From Candidatus Heimdallarchaeota archaeon (GTDB lineage: Archaea; Asgardarchaeota; Heimdallarchaeia; Heimdallarchaeales; Heimdallarchaeaceae), in NCBI GenBank assembly GCA_016839875.1, contig JAEOTK010000240.1, forward strand, positions 1 to 27,510: a DNA stretch of 27,510 nucleotides. The letters run 5' to 3'. Each line of letters opens with the position of its first letter. Positions within the stretch are counted from its first letter, which is position 1. The notes below the pieces were generated by a model. The model saw only the letters and a program-made list of their open reading frames with translations. It searched no databases and was not told the DNA's origin. The position numbers were made by a program, and so were the translations under genes. Shown one piece after another: positions 16,866 through 24,135 of this stretch.

Positions 16866-18701
16866 CTAAAAATCTAATTCCTTTTCTATATTTTCAATTG
16901 ATATTTCCTCAACCTTTTCAGCTTCTAAATCAGCTTCAGATTCACCTTCTGACTCAACCTCAGCTTCAGATTCAGTTTCAACTTCAGGTTCAACCTCAGG
17001 TTTTGGAGGTTCAATTTGCACTTCCTCTTCCCTCTCATATTTCATTGAATCAAAGTAACCATAATGAATACTATCTTTTTCAAATAAATCAATTGCTTTC
17101 TTTCGTATTCTTTCAAAATTACTTTTATCTCCCATATTTCTAAAACAGTCCAAGCTCCATTTTAGATATCCCCTAATAGCATATTCATTTTTATCAATAG
17201 AGAGTGAAAATGCTAGTTTTTCAAATTGATCTGCTGCTCTTGCATAGGATCTGTTTGCTTTAAGTTCTTCATCAACAGAATCATAATAAAGAGCAGATTT
17301 AACATAAAGTCTTGCTGCAAAGTAAAACTCCCTCTCTTCAAAATTCCGTGCAATAGATTCACAGAATCCTCCTGCTTGCTCTAGCTCGTTTATTTGTTCA
17401 AATTGTTGAGCATTGATTAAAGCGAAATCATATGCGGCTTGGAACATTTTTTTGTTCATACAAACTGTAGTAACTGATTGAATTTTAGCAGCTACAGCGA
17501 AATAGGCTAATCGGTCTCTAATCTTCAAAGCCAGTTTTTCTACTAACTCGATTGATTTACTAGAAGGAGCTATATTATTCTCTAAATTATCTATAATCGT
17601 ATCTAATTGAACCATTAATGTTGTTAATGGACTGAATAGTCTCATTCTAAATTTGAGAGCATTCAGAAGTGATTCTTGAAGGAGTCTGATATATTTTGAA
17701 CCTATCCAAATTATCTCTTTTTCTTCTAGAGATTTCAATGCATCAAGTGAAACATAGGCAGTGAGTTGTTCTATTGGAAACAAGTTCTCGTTGTAAGAAG
17801 ACATTTCTGCTAGAACTAAATCTTCATCTTCATTCAATTCTAGTAATTTTGTTAGATTTCGTTCTACAAAATCTTCAATTTCTAGTCCGCCTGAAATGAA
17901 TGATAATCCAAGATTTAAATCAAAGAATGTTCTTTGACTATTAGAAACTAAATCTAGAACTCCTTGATTTAGCTTATCAGAAGCCTTTCTTCGCAGATAT
18001 ATCTCTGTATCAGAAACAGAAAGAGCTTCAATTTTTATAACTGATGAGTAATCAGTCAAGTATTTCTCATAGTCAAAATCAAATAGGAATTGTTCGTTAA
18101 ACGCAGAAACAACTAATATGTTGTAATCAGAATCTGACAATCTCTTTATTATTGAAGCATATATTGGGTAGAATTCTTTGTAATCTATGAATTTGAAAAG
18201 CTGAAGGTTATCTATGAAGAAATAAAGCATTGTTTCTGTTTCTACGAGCTTTTGATTTACTTTTTCTAGATTCTCAAAAAATAATTCAACATAATGACTG
18301 GTGTAGGTTTTATCTGTGGGAACTTTAATTTGTTCATTCAATGCAGGTAATGAATCACCTAACTTCTTTTTACTCACTTTCTCTAAAACAGATCTCCATT
18401 CAGGTGAAAGCTCATCAATATAATTCTTCCATTCTTTAAAGAAATTGAATAAACTCTCTTCTTCTGGTATTAACTCTATATTTTGAGCAATATCCTTGCG
18501 TCCAATAACTGAAGAAGATAGTTTCAGAAGGAACGAACTTTTACCTGTTCCTTCCTCACCAACTATTAGCACAGAATTTGCATTAACTTCTTTCTTTTTT
18601 CTCTGAGCTACGAAATCTGTGAATTCATTGATTTTTTCTCTTAAACCATAAAAATCTGAAGGTTGGCATGGAAGAAAAAGTCTACTTCTATCTGTACTCA
18701 T
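16866..18701 (-). CDS. P-loop (AAA/STAND-like) ATPase with winged helix, TPR-like region and acidic tail
   Basis: A 611-residue cytoplasmic ATPase. An N-terminal segment ('YGLREKINEF') precedes Walker A 'GEEGTGKS' (48-55). A hydrophobic strand 'MLYFFIDN' gives a Walker B Asp164, followed by Asn165 where many AAA proteins have Glu, and 'ILVVSAFNE' resembles sensor 1. The order matches AAA_16/Orc-Cdc6-like and STAND ATPases. A putative winged helix follows (about 290-355), then paired helices rich in Ala, Tyr and Phe (about 385-550) that look like TPR repeats. The last 56 residues are almost all Glu, Ser, Val, Ala and Pro. It is the first gene of the operon with the two coiled-coil genes. ATG 18701 is preferred over the GTG at 18713, which falls in the leader. 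An ATP-dependent switch or loader for the coiled-coil partners is inference; the substrate is unknown. Confidence 0.85.
   Translation of the reverse strand: MSTDRSRLFLPCQPSDFYGLREKINEFTDFVAQRKKKEVNANSVLIVGEEGTGKSSFLLKLSSSVIGRKDIAQNIELIPEEESLFNFFKEWKNYIDELSPEWRSVLEKVSKKKLGDSLPALNEQIKVPTDKTYTSHYVELFFENLEKVNQKLVETETMLYFFIDNLQLFKFIDYKEFYPIYASIIKRLSDSDYNILVVSAFNEQFLFDFDYEKYLTDYSSVIKIEALSVSDTEIYLRRKASDKLNQGVLDLVSNSQRTFFDLNLGLSFISGGLEIEDFVERNLTKLLELNEDEDLVLAEMSSYNENLFPIEQLTAYVSLDALKSLEEKEIIWIGSKYIRLLQESLLNALKFRMRLFSPLTTLMVQLDTIIDNLENNIAPSSKSIELVEKLALKIRDRLAYFAVAAKIQSVTTVCMNKKMFQAAYDFALINAQQFEQINELEQAGGFCESIARNFEEREFYFAARLYVKSALYYDSVDEELKANRSYARAADQFEKLAFSLSIDKNEYAIRGYLKWSLDCFRNMGDKSNFERIRKKAIDLFEKDSIHYGYFDSMKYEREEEVQIEPPKPEVEPEVETESEAEVESEGESEADLEAEKVEEISIENIEKELDF
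16905..17010 (-). repeat. Low-complexity repeat encoding the acidic Glu/Ser/Val tail
   Basis: Degenerate short repeats of the type TCAGCTTCAGATTCA / TCAACTTCAGGTTCA (plus-strand reading) encode alternating E-[VAS]-E-[STP] residues at the C-terminus of the ATPase. Such tracts expand and contract easily and probably vary in length between relatives. Confidence 0.7.
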
Positions 18702-18746
18702 TTCTATCCTCACTTCTTTTTCAATTTCCTAATAGTATTTTACTAC

Positions 18747-18754
18747 TTATAAAA
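18747..18754 (-). promoter_or_regulatory. TATA box of the ATPase/coiled-coil operon
   Basis: On the minus strand TTTTATAA lies about 50 nt before the ATG at 18701. A start site near 18724 would give a leader of some 23 nt containing AAGTGAGGA as the ribosome-binding element. No other convincing promoter is seen further down in the operon, consistent with one transcript for all three genes. Confidence 0.5.
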
Positions 18755-18850
18755 TCTATGAAAGATGAAGATTAAAAACCCCTTTTAGTTTCACGGAATT
18801 TTAGACATTTTAGAATAGGAGGACTTTCCTTCGATGTAGAAAAACATAAA

Positions 18851-18868
18851 AATGTTAATGATAACATT
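18851..18868 (+). promoter_or_regulatory. Operator-like dyad upstream of the winged-helix gene
   Basis: AATGTTA (18851-18857), a 4-nt spacer ATGA, and TAACATT (18862-18868) form a perfect 7-bp inverted repeat. It lies just upstream of a TATA-like CTTAAAA (about 18876-18882). Placement beside a gene for a small winged-helix protein suggests an autoregulatory site; this is inference from position and symmetry. Confidence 0.4.
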
Positions 18869-18916
18869 AGTTTAGCTTAAAACATAGAGGTGAAAAGATG
18901 ACAATGGGTGAACGCT

Positions 18917-19354
18917 TTGTTGATTTCCGAAGAACAATTTGGAACTCAATTAAGAGAAGAACAATTGAAAGAAGGGATCATCTTTGCACAGAAGAGGATA
19001 AGAGAGCTTGAGAATAGTCTTCTTTTTCTTAATGATTTATTAGACAGAAGTTTATTGATTTTATACGATCAATTAAAGGATAAACAAAAAATAATATTCT
19101 TTGCTACCTACAAAATTCTGGACGAAAGGCATACTATGTCAATTAACAAAATATCTGATATTCTTTCTAAGCAATTCAGTTTATCATTTTCCACAATAAA
19201 ATGGAATATAACCAAATTTAGAGATATGGGATTGTTTGAAACCAATGGTGAACGCGGAAATACAAAAACAATACTTCTTACAACGGATCTAGGGAAATCT
19301 CTCTTTACATCTTTTATGCAAACAGGTGATATGAAATTGATGAAACACAAATAA
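18917..19354 (+). CDS. Small winged-helix DNA-binding protein (145 aa), TTG start
   Basis: An N-terminal amphipathic helix, probably a coiled-coil dimerisation segment (about 8-45), is followed by a winged-helix-like domain (about 60-125): 'MSINKISDILSKQFSLSFSTIKWNITKFRDMGLF' has the helix-turn-recognition-helix rhythm and 'GNTKTILLTTDLGKSLF' the wing and closing helix. This suits a transcriptional regulator, though the specific family is not recognised. The TTG at 18917 is chosen because GGTGA (18907-18911) lies exactly 5 nt upstream, as for dnaK; the in-frame GTG at 18908 is inside that element. A second ribosome-binding element plus ATG lies 19 nt upstream in another frame. Methionine aminopeptidase follows 46 nt downstream on the same strand. 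Confidence 0.75.
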   Translation: MLISEEQFGTQLREEQLKEGIIFAQKRIRELENSLLFLNDLLDRSLLILYDQLKDKQKIIFFATYKILDERHTMSINKISDILSKQFSLSFSTIKWNITKFRDMGLFETNGERGNTKTILLTTDLGKSLFTSFMQTGDMKLMKHK

Positions 19355-19400
19355 TATATGAGAATGCTCAATTTGGATACTGTGAAAGGTTGACAACAAA

Positions 19401-20333
19401 ATGGATACTTCAAAACAAAACTACATAAAATCTGGACAAATTCTTGCAGAAGCACTGGATTATTCAGAAACTTTGACAAAACCCGGAGAAAAACTCATTA
19501 CTATAGCTGAGAAGATTGAAGATTTCATTCGTAAGCAATCCGCACAACCAGCTTTTCCAGTTAACATCTCAATCAATGAGATTGCAGCTCATTATTCTCC
19601 AATCATTGATGATAAAAGTACTATACCAGACAAATCAATAGTGAAGATAGATGCGGGTGTTTCTGTTGATGGATATTTATCAGATGCAGCCCGAACTTTT
19701 GTTTTCGATGAAAAATGGGAACAGATGAAACAAGTAGCACAACAAGCTTTCGAAGAAGCTGTTGATAATATCCAACCAAATTCTAGTGTATACAGAGTGG
19801 GTACAATCGTTGAACAAATCATTAAGAAAGCAGGTTTTAAACCGATTATCAATCTTAGTGGACACTCTCTTTATCAATACTCACTCCATGGAGGACTTTC
19901 TATTCCAAATTATAAAGTGCCAAAGAATGCTAGAAATGACGCACATATCTTTGAAATCGGGAATGCATATGCAATCGAACCTTTTGCTACTACAGGAGTA
20001 GGAAAGGTAAGAGACGAAAACTATGAAACAATTTATAGACAGTACAGAAGTTTCAAAGAAGACTCAATACCTGAAGGAGTGAAAAAGATATACGAATTTA
20101 TCAAAGATCAATTTCATATGCTTCCTTTTAGCTGGAGATGGGTTTACAACGCAGGATTTCCTTTAAAGGAAGTTGAGATAGCTCAGAAGCAACTATTAAA
20201 TGAACAAATTATACATGGATATCCAATACTTGTGGAAGCAAAAAATGCTCCTGTAACTCAATTTGAGGAAACTATTTTTGTTGATAAAAAGGAGATATTA
20301 ATACTAACAAAAAAAAGAGAGGAAATTAGATAA
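19401..20333 (+). CDS. map: Methionine aminopeptidase, type II (archaeal)
   Basis: A 310-residue M24 metallopeptidase that removes the initiator methionine from nascent proteins. All five metal ligands are visible: D84 in 'VKIDAG', D95 in 'SDAART', H155 in 'SGHSLYQYSLHGG', E193 in 'AIEPFATTGVG' and E289 in 'QFEETIFV'; the substrate-pocket His is H64 in 'IAAHYSP'. The helical insertion between the fourth and fifth ligands (about 205-275) marks type II, the class of archaea and the eukaryotic cytosol. Length is normal for an archaeal enzyme, without the N-terminal extension of eukaryotic MetAP2. A TATA-like AATATATG near 19352-19359 and an AGGTTGA element precede the ATG. The 3' end overlaps the end of the convergent M24-fold gene by 8 nt. 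Confidence 0.95.
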   Translation: MDTSKQNYIKSGQILAEALDYSETLTKPGEKLITIAEKIEDFIRKQSAQPAFPVNISINEIAAHYSPIIDDKSTIPDKSIVKIDAGVSVDGYLSDAARTFVFDEKWEQMKQVAQQAFEEAVDNIQPNSSVYRVGTIVEQIIKKAGFKPIINLSGHSLYQYSLHGGLSIPNYKVPKNARNDAHIFEIGNAYAIEPFATTGVGKVRDENYETIYRQYRSFKEDSIPEGVKKIYEFIKDQFHMLPFSWRWVYNAGFPLKEVEIAQKQLLNEQIIHGYPILVEAKNAPVTQFEETIFVDKKEILILTKKREEIR

Positions 20334-21516
20334 TTAAATCATCTAAATCTCTTGGATATGGTGTTATTAGCTCAGAACCCTCTTCAGTAATAATTATAGT
20401 GTCTGAATGACGGAATCCTCCAAATTTATATTCATAAATTCCTGGTTCACAAGTAAATACCATTCCAGGCTTCATTATTTCTTCTACTCCAATATCTAAA
20501 AATGGAGCTTCATGTCCTTCCATACCAATAGCATGTCCAGTGTGATGTTGAGTTAGGTGCTGTAATCCAGCATCTTTGATTACTTGTCTAGCAGCTTTAT
20601 CTACTTCACTACAAGGGGCGTGAGGTTGAAATGCTTCTAATGCGGCATCTTGAGATCTTTTCATCACATCAAAATACTTCTTCTGCTTTTCATCAGGTTG
20701 TCCAATAAACATAGTTCTTTCTAATTCTGAATGATAACCTGAGACATTAGCAGATGCACCAGTAACTAAAACATCCCCACGTTTGAAGATTGTCTTTTCT
20801 ATCACTGAATGTGGAATAGCTGACCATTCACCTATCTGACCTCTATAACCAGCATGAGCAGGTAAAAGCCCTCTAGGCACAAAACCTTCTAGATCATCAA
20901 GCATCTTCTTAGAAGCATCTATACATGCTTGAAGTGATACCTCAACTTCATTCTTTCCTTCAGCTGTATATTCTTGCAGAAGATGATGAGCAAAATCTCC
21001 ATATTTAGCTGAAATCTTGATTAATCTAAGTTCCTCTTCATCCTTTATCTTTCGAATTTCTGTTATTAAGGAAGGATGTAGCTCATGCTTAGCTTTATTC
21101 TTTAAGAGATCTGTAAGTTTAGGTCCTTCATATCCCCAATAACTAGAAAATGTTGGGGATTCCATTCCTATTTTCTTACTTGTTACCTTTCTTTCTTCTA
21201 GTTTCTCAATGAATATTTTTGCGGGATGCTTGAGATCTGGATATTCGAAATAAATTTCTCTTTCTACCCAAGGAATCTTCTCAATCAGATGCTCTTGTTC
21301 CAATCTAGGAACAAAAAACCATGGCTCATCAGTAGTTGGTAAAACAAATGCAATTGGTCTCTCTGTGGGAATAAAATGGTACCCTGTTAGATAATAAATC
21401 GATAATGGACTAAAGAAGACCATAGATCCAAGGTCATTTTTCTCTTCAAAATTTCTAATTCTTTCTATTCGCTTAAGATGATTTTCTTTTGAAATCTTGT
21501 ATTTATTCATATTCAT
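20326..21516 (-). CDS. M24-fold aminopeptidase/creatinase-like protein with altered metal ligands
   Basis: A 396-residue two-domain protein of the Xaa-Pro peptidase/creatinase family: a creatinase-N domain (about 10-145, 'VFFSPLSIYYLTGY') and a pita-bread domain (about 160-390). H328 in 'HHTGHAIGMEGHE' and E357 in 'CEPGIYEY' are kept. The first Asp ligand is replaced ('VLVTGAS', T252), the second is Glu ('SELERT', E264), and the final Glu is replaced by Ser in 'FRHSDT' (S371). It therefore cannot bind the usual dinuclear metal centre and resembles the metal-independent creatinase or ectoine-hydrolase-type branches. Substrate unknown; Xaa-Pro dipeptidase annotation would be unsafe. The start has AAGGA upstream; Met3 is an alternative. 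It follows the DUF61 gene by 9 nt in an operon. Confidence 0.85.
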   Translation of the reverse strand: MNMNKYKISKENHLKRIERIRNFEEKNDLGSMVFFSPLSIYYLTGYHFIPTERPIAFVLPTTDEPWFFVPRLEQEHLIEKIPWVEREIYFEYPDLKHPAKIFIEKLEERKVTSKKIGMESPTFSSYWGYEGPKLTDLLKNKAKHELHPSLITEIRKIKDEEELRLIKISAKYGDFAHHLLQEYTAEGKNEVEVSLQACIDASKKMLDDLEGFVPRGLLPAHAGYRGQIGEWSAIPHSVIEKTIFKRGDVLVTGASANVSGYHSELERTMFIGQPDEKQKKYFDVMKRSQDAALEAFQPHAPCSEVDKAARQVIKDAGLQHLTQHHTGHAIGMEGHEAPFLDIGVEEIMKPGMVFTCEPGIYEYKFGGFRHSDTIIITEEGSELITPYPRDLDDLII

Positions 21517-21525
21517 CTATCCTTG

Positions 21526-21963
21526 TTATGAAAAACCTATTATCGTACTGGTTGGTAATGTCTTTCGAAGATCAATTAAATCTGGCTTGTATAAAAATGT
21601 TGAACTGGAAATATCTGGATTCTTTCTGAACTGATCCCAGTCTATTTCTAATTTCTTAAGTGCTTTTAGTACTATGTATTGCTCAACTAACTCTCCAGCA
21701 ATTACAAAAGTACCTCTTCCCAAATCTCTTCTTCTGATTATCAAAATTGGGAGATGAGCATCTTTGATTTTATCCTTAGGGCAAATATCTACTAGTAAAT
21801 CAATTTCCTTTTTATCTATCAGTAACTGTATTTCTTCTCTGTTAATATAGAAATTGTAACCTTGCCTAGCGTTATCCAATGAAACCTTTTTCTTAGGTAG
21901 GTGTAGGTTTATCGAATCAATTTCATGCTTCAGGAACTTGCTAAGTTTGTCATCGAATCCCAC
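21526..21963 (-). CDS. DUF61/UPF0216 family protein, GTG start
   Basis: A 145-residue protein matching the archaeal DUF61 (UPF0216) pattern: an N-terminal 'GFDDKLSKFLKHEIDSINLHLPKKKVSL', a central 'REEIQLLIDK', 'LPILIIRRRDLGRGTFVIAGE', and the C-terminal 'KPDLIDLRKTLPTSTIIGF'. The family is conserved in archaea and has no established function that I know of. The GTG at 21963 is preferred, because GGTGA (21969-21973) lies exactly 5 nt upstream and the resulting N-terminus matches the family's start; the in-frame GTG at 21972 is part of that element. It sits between a zinc-ribbon membrane protein gene (stop 18 nt upstream) and the M24-fold gene (9 nt downstream), so co-transcription is likely. 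Confidence 0.85.
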   Translation of the reverse strand: MGFDDKLSKFLKHEIDSINLHLPKKKVSLDNARQGYNFYINREEIQLLIDKKEIDLLVDICPKDKIKDAHLPILIIRRRDLGRGTFVIAGELVEQYIVLKALKKLEIDWDQFRKNPDISSSTFLYKPDLIDLRKTLPTSTIIGFS

Positions 21964-21981
21964 CAGATTCACCAGAGTCTA

Positions 21982-22818
21982 TCATGCCTTATATTTTCGT
22001 GGGAAGAAAATCTTGTCTATCTGAACATAGAGTAGAAAGGTGCCAGATATCATTGGAATGAATAACGACACCAAACTAATAAATGCAAAGATAATGAACG
22101 AACCTGCAAGAAAGACATAAAGAATATCGTACAATACACCAAGTGCATCAGTTAAAGCAATTAATCCTATTGCTAAACCAGCATTCACTACAATGTCTAG
22201 AAATATCGCATAAATTGACCATTTGATTATTGCAGATTTTTTATCTGAATAGATGTGAACAATTTTACCTAATAGATAGCTAATAACTATTGCGAAAAAC
22301 ACTCCTAGAATTACAGAAAGTGCACTTATGTTCACTAAAGTACTCAAATTGCTTGGAATTGGAGGAACTTGAATATTTGGATCCGTAAAATCAATAGATA
22401 CGTAAGCAGTAAGTAAGTTTAGAGCATAATGAACTAGACTGATTAAGAAAGTAAACAATGTTATGAAGACTAGCTTCTTTCCAAACGAGTTTTGTGTTCT
22501 GTCTACTTTGACTTTGGTTTCTACTTCAGCTTCTACTTCCTCTTTCTTAGGTTTCTTTTCGTCTTTTTCATCTAAATCATCAACACCTGGAATTTTGGGG
22601 ATTGGGATAGTATCCTCAGTTTGAACTTCTGTAGCTTCTTTAACTTCTGGTACTGCTTCTTTAGGTACACTAGGAGCACTTTCCAAAGCTTCTGGTGAAG
22701 CTTCCTCTGTAGATATAGGGGCATCTGCTAAATCATTATCACAGAAGATGCAGAGTGCAGTTCCTTTGATATTCAAATTACCACAATTAGTACAACGTAC
22801 AAATTCTTCATTACTCAT
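21982..22818 (-). CDS. Zinc-ribbon membrane protein of unknown function
   Basis: A 278-residue protein with an N-terminal zinc ribbon (CxxC at 9-12 and CxxC at 23-26), then an acidic Glu/Pro/Ala/Val linker (about 30-108), then a membrane domain with four or five hydrophobic helices (about 115-140, 162-188, 198-225, 229-266). Zinc ribbon plus disordered linker plus small membrane domain is common in archaeal proteins of unknown role. No enzyme motif is seen. The linker is probably cytoplasmic with the ribbon. No good ribosome-binding element precedes the ATG; a TATA-like CTTAAAAA near 22857-22865 suggests its own promoter after dnaJ. It heads the run with DUF61 and the M24-fold gene. Confidence 0.8.
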   Translation of the reverse strand: MSNEEFVRCTNCGNLNIKGTALCIFCDNDLADAPISTEEASPEALESAPSVPKEAVPEVKEATEVQTEDTIPIPKIPGVDDLDEKDEKKPKKEEVEAEVETKVKVDRTQNSFGKKLVFITLFTFLISLVHYALNLLTAYVSIDFTDPNIQVPPIPSNLSTLVNISALSVILGVFFAIVISYLLGKIVHIYSDKKSAIIKWSIYAIFLDIVVNAGLAIGLIALTDALGVLYDILYVFLAGSFIIFAFISLVSLFIPMISGTFLLYVQIDKIFFPRKYKA

Positions 22819-22872
22819 TAGTAAATAATTGTAGATTGAAATTAAAAAAGTATCTGAAGTTTTTAAGCAAAA

Positions 22873-24048
22873 CTAGTATTCAACATCGTTATTTTTTGCA
22901 TCCTCAATGAGTTCTTTGAACAAAGCTTCTTGTTCTTTAGGTAGAGGCATTGCTTCTTTCAGTTTTTCCATTAATTCTTTCTGTTCTTCTGATAGTTTCT
23001 TGGGTATATCATATTGAACTACTATTAGAAAATCTCCGTAATTCATTCCATAAGGAGTTTTTCTTTGAATTCCTTTACGTTGAAGTCTTAATATATCCCC
23101 AACTTTAGTACTTTTAGGAATTTTTACTTTTTCAGGACCATATGGAGTGGGTATTGTGAAGCTTCCCCCTAAAATAGCTAATGGGTAAGATATTGAAACT
23201 TCAACGATAATATTATCTCCTTGACGTTTAAAGAAAGGATGCGATTCAACAATCAGTCTGATGTAAAGATCACCACGACCACCTCCAAGACGACCATCTT
23301 CTCCTTTACTCTTTATCCTTAATCGAAAGCCAGAATCGACACCAGGAGGGATTTCTAATTTAATCCTTTCATTCTCTTTTGATCTTCCTGAACCTTTGCA
23401 TACCTTACAAGGTTTAGATATAGTCTCGCCTTTTCCTTGACATTTAGAACAAGGTTGTTGTGTGATGTAACGTGTAAAACCCATTTGACGTGACACTGTT
23501 TCCATACCTGAACCTTGACATTCTGAACATTTCTTTGGAGAGGTGCCCTTTTGAGCTCCAGAACCTTCACATTCCGTACAGAGTTTCTTGATAGGTACAT
23601 CAACAGTTTTCTTTGCACCATAAACTGCTTCTTTGAAAGAAATTTCATAATTCATAAGTAGATCAGAACCTTTCTGAGGTCCAGAAGGTCTTCTTTGTCT
23701 TCCTCTTCCGCCAAAGAACATACTGAAAAGATCATCCCCAAAGAAATCTTCTCTGAAAATAGAAGAAAATAAATCAGAGAAAGTGGAGAAATCTGCAGCA
23801 TTTACACCAGAGAAATTAGATTGAACGCCTGCGAAACCAAAACGGTCATAAGCTGATCTCTTTTCAGGATCTGATAAAATATCATAAGCTTCAGTAGCTT
23901 CCTTAAATTTTTCTGCAGCATTTGGATCATCTGGATTTCTGTCTGGATGATATTCCATTGCTTTCTTCCGGAAGGATTTCTTGATTTCAGCATCAGTAGC
24001 ATCTTTTGAAAGTCCAAGAACCTCATAATAGTCTCTTTTATCAGACAT
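22873..24048 (-). CDS. dnaJ: Chaperone DnaJ (type I, Hsp40)
   Basis: A full-length 391-residue class I J-protein, co-chaperone that stimulates DnaK ATPase activity and delivers unfolded clients. In order: J domain with HPD at 34-36, a Gly/Phe-rich region (about 71-115) with 'GDDLFSMFFGG', four CxxCxGxG zinc-finger repeats (C157/C160, C174/C177, C200/C203, C214/C217), two substrate-binding beta domains, and the C-terminal dimerisation helix. All key residues are intact. The gene lies 87 nt downstream of dnaK on the same strand but beyond a strong hairpin terminator, so it probably has separate transcription or receives read-through. GAGAGG about 7 nt upstream serves as ribosome-binding site. 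Confidence 0.97.
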   Translation of the reverse strand: MSDKRDYYEVLGLSKDATDAEIKKSFRKKAMEYHPDRNPDDPNAAEKFKEATEAYDILSDPEKRSAYDRFGFAGVQSNFSGVNAADFSTFSDLFSSIFREDFFGDDLFSMFFGGRGRQRRPSGPQKGSDLLMNYEISFKEAVYGAKKTVDVPIKKLCTECEGSGAQKGTSPKKCSECQGSGMETVSRQMGFTRYITQQPCSKCQGKGETISKPCKVCKGSGRSKENERIKLEIPPGVDSGFRLRIKSKGEDGRLGGGRGDLYIRLIVESHPFFKRQGDNIIVEVSISYPLAILGGSFTIPTPYGPEKVKIPKSTKVGDILRLQRKGIQRKTPYGMNYGDFLIVVQYDIPKKLSEEQKELMEKLKEAMPLPKEQEALFKELIEDAKNNDVEY

Positions 24049-24100
24049 CGTTGTTCCTCTCTAGTTTAGTACTATGAATACAATAGTGAAAAAAAAGGAG

Positions 24101-24134
24101 ATAAAAATTTTATCGGTTTGAGAGAAACCGATAA
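24101..24134 (-). terminator. Hairpin terminator of dnaK
   Basis: A perfect 10-bp stem, TTATCGGTTT (24110-24119) and AAACCGATAA (24125-24134), with the loop GAGAG (24120-24124), starts 1 nt past the dnaK stop codon. On the minus strand it is followed by AAATTTTTAT, giving a bacterial-looking intrinsic terminator between dnaK and dnaJ. It is the clearest hairpin in the window. Confidence 0.8.
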
Positions 24135-24135
24135 T

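Noticed and set aside
11614..18701. An SMC or Rad50-type complex
   Set aside because: No split ATPase head, no ABC signature motif and no zinc hook or SMC hinge are present; the ATPase is a separate AAA/STAND-like protein.
18898..19354. Frameshift in the winged-helix gene, because the strongest-looking ATG is out of frame
   Set aside because: A second ribosome-binding element with the same 5-nt spacing as in other genes fits the in-frame TTG at 18917, so no frameshift is needed; the alternative is retained only as a finding.
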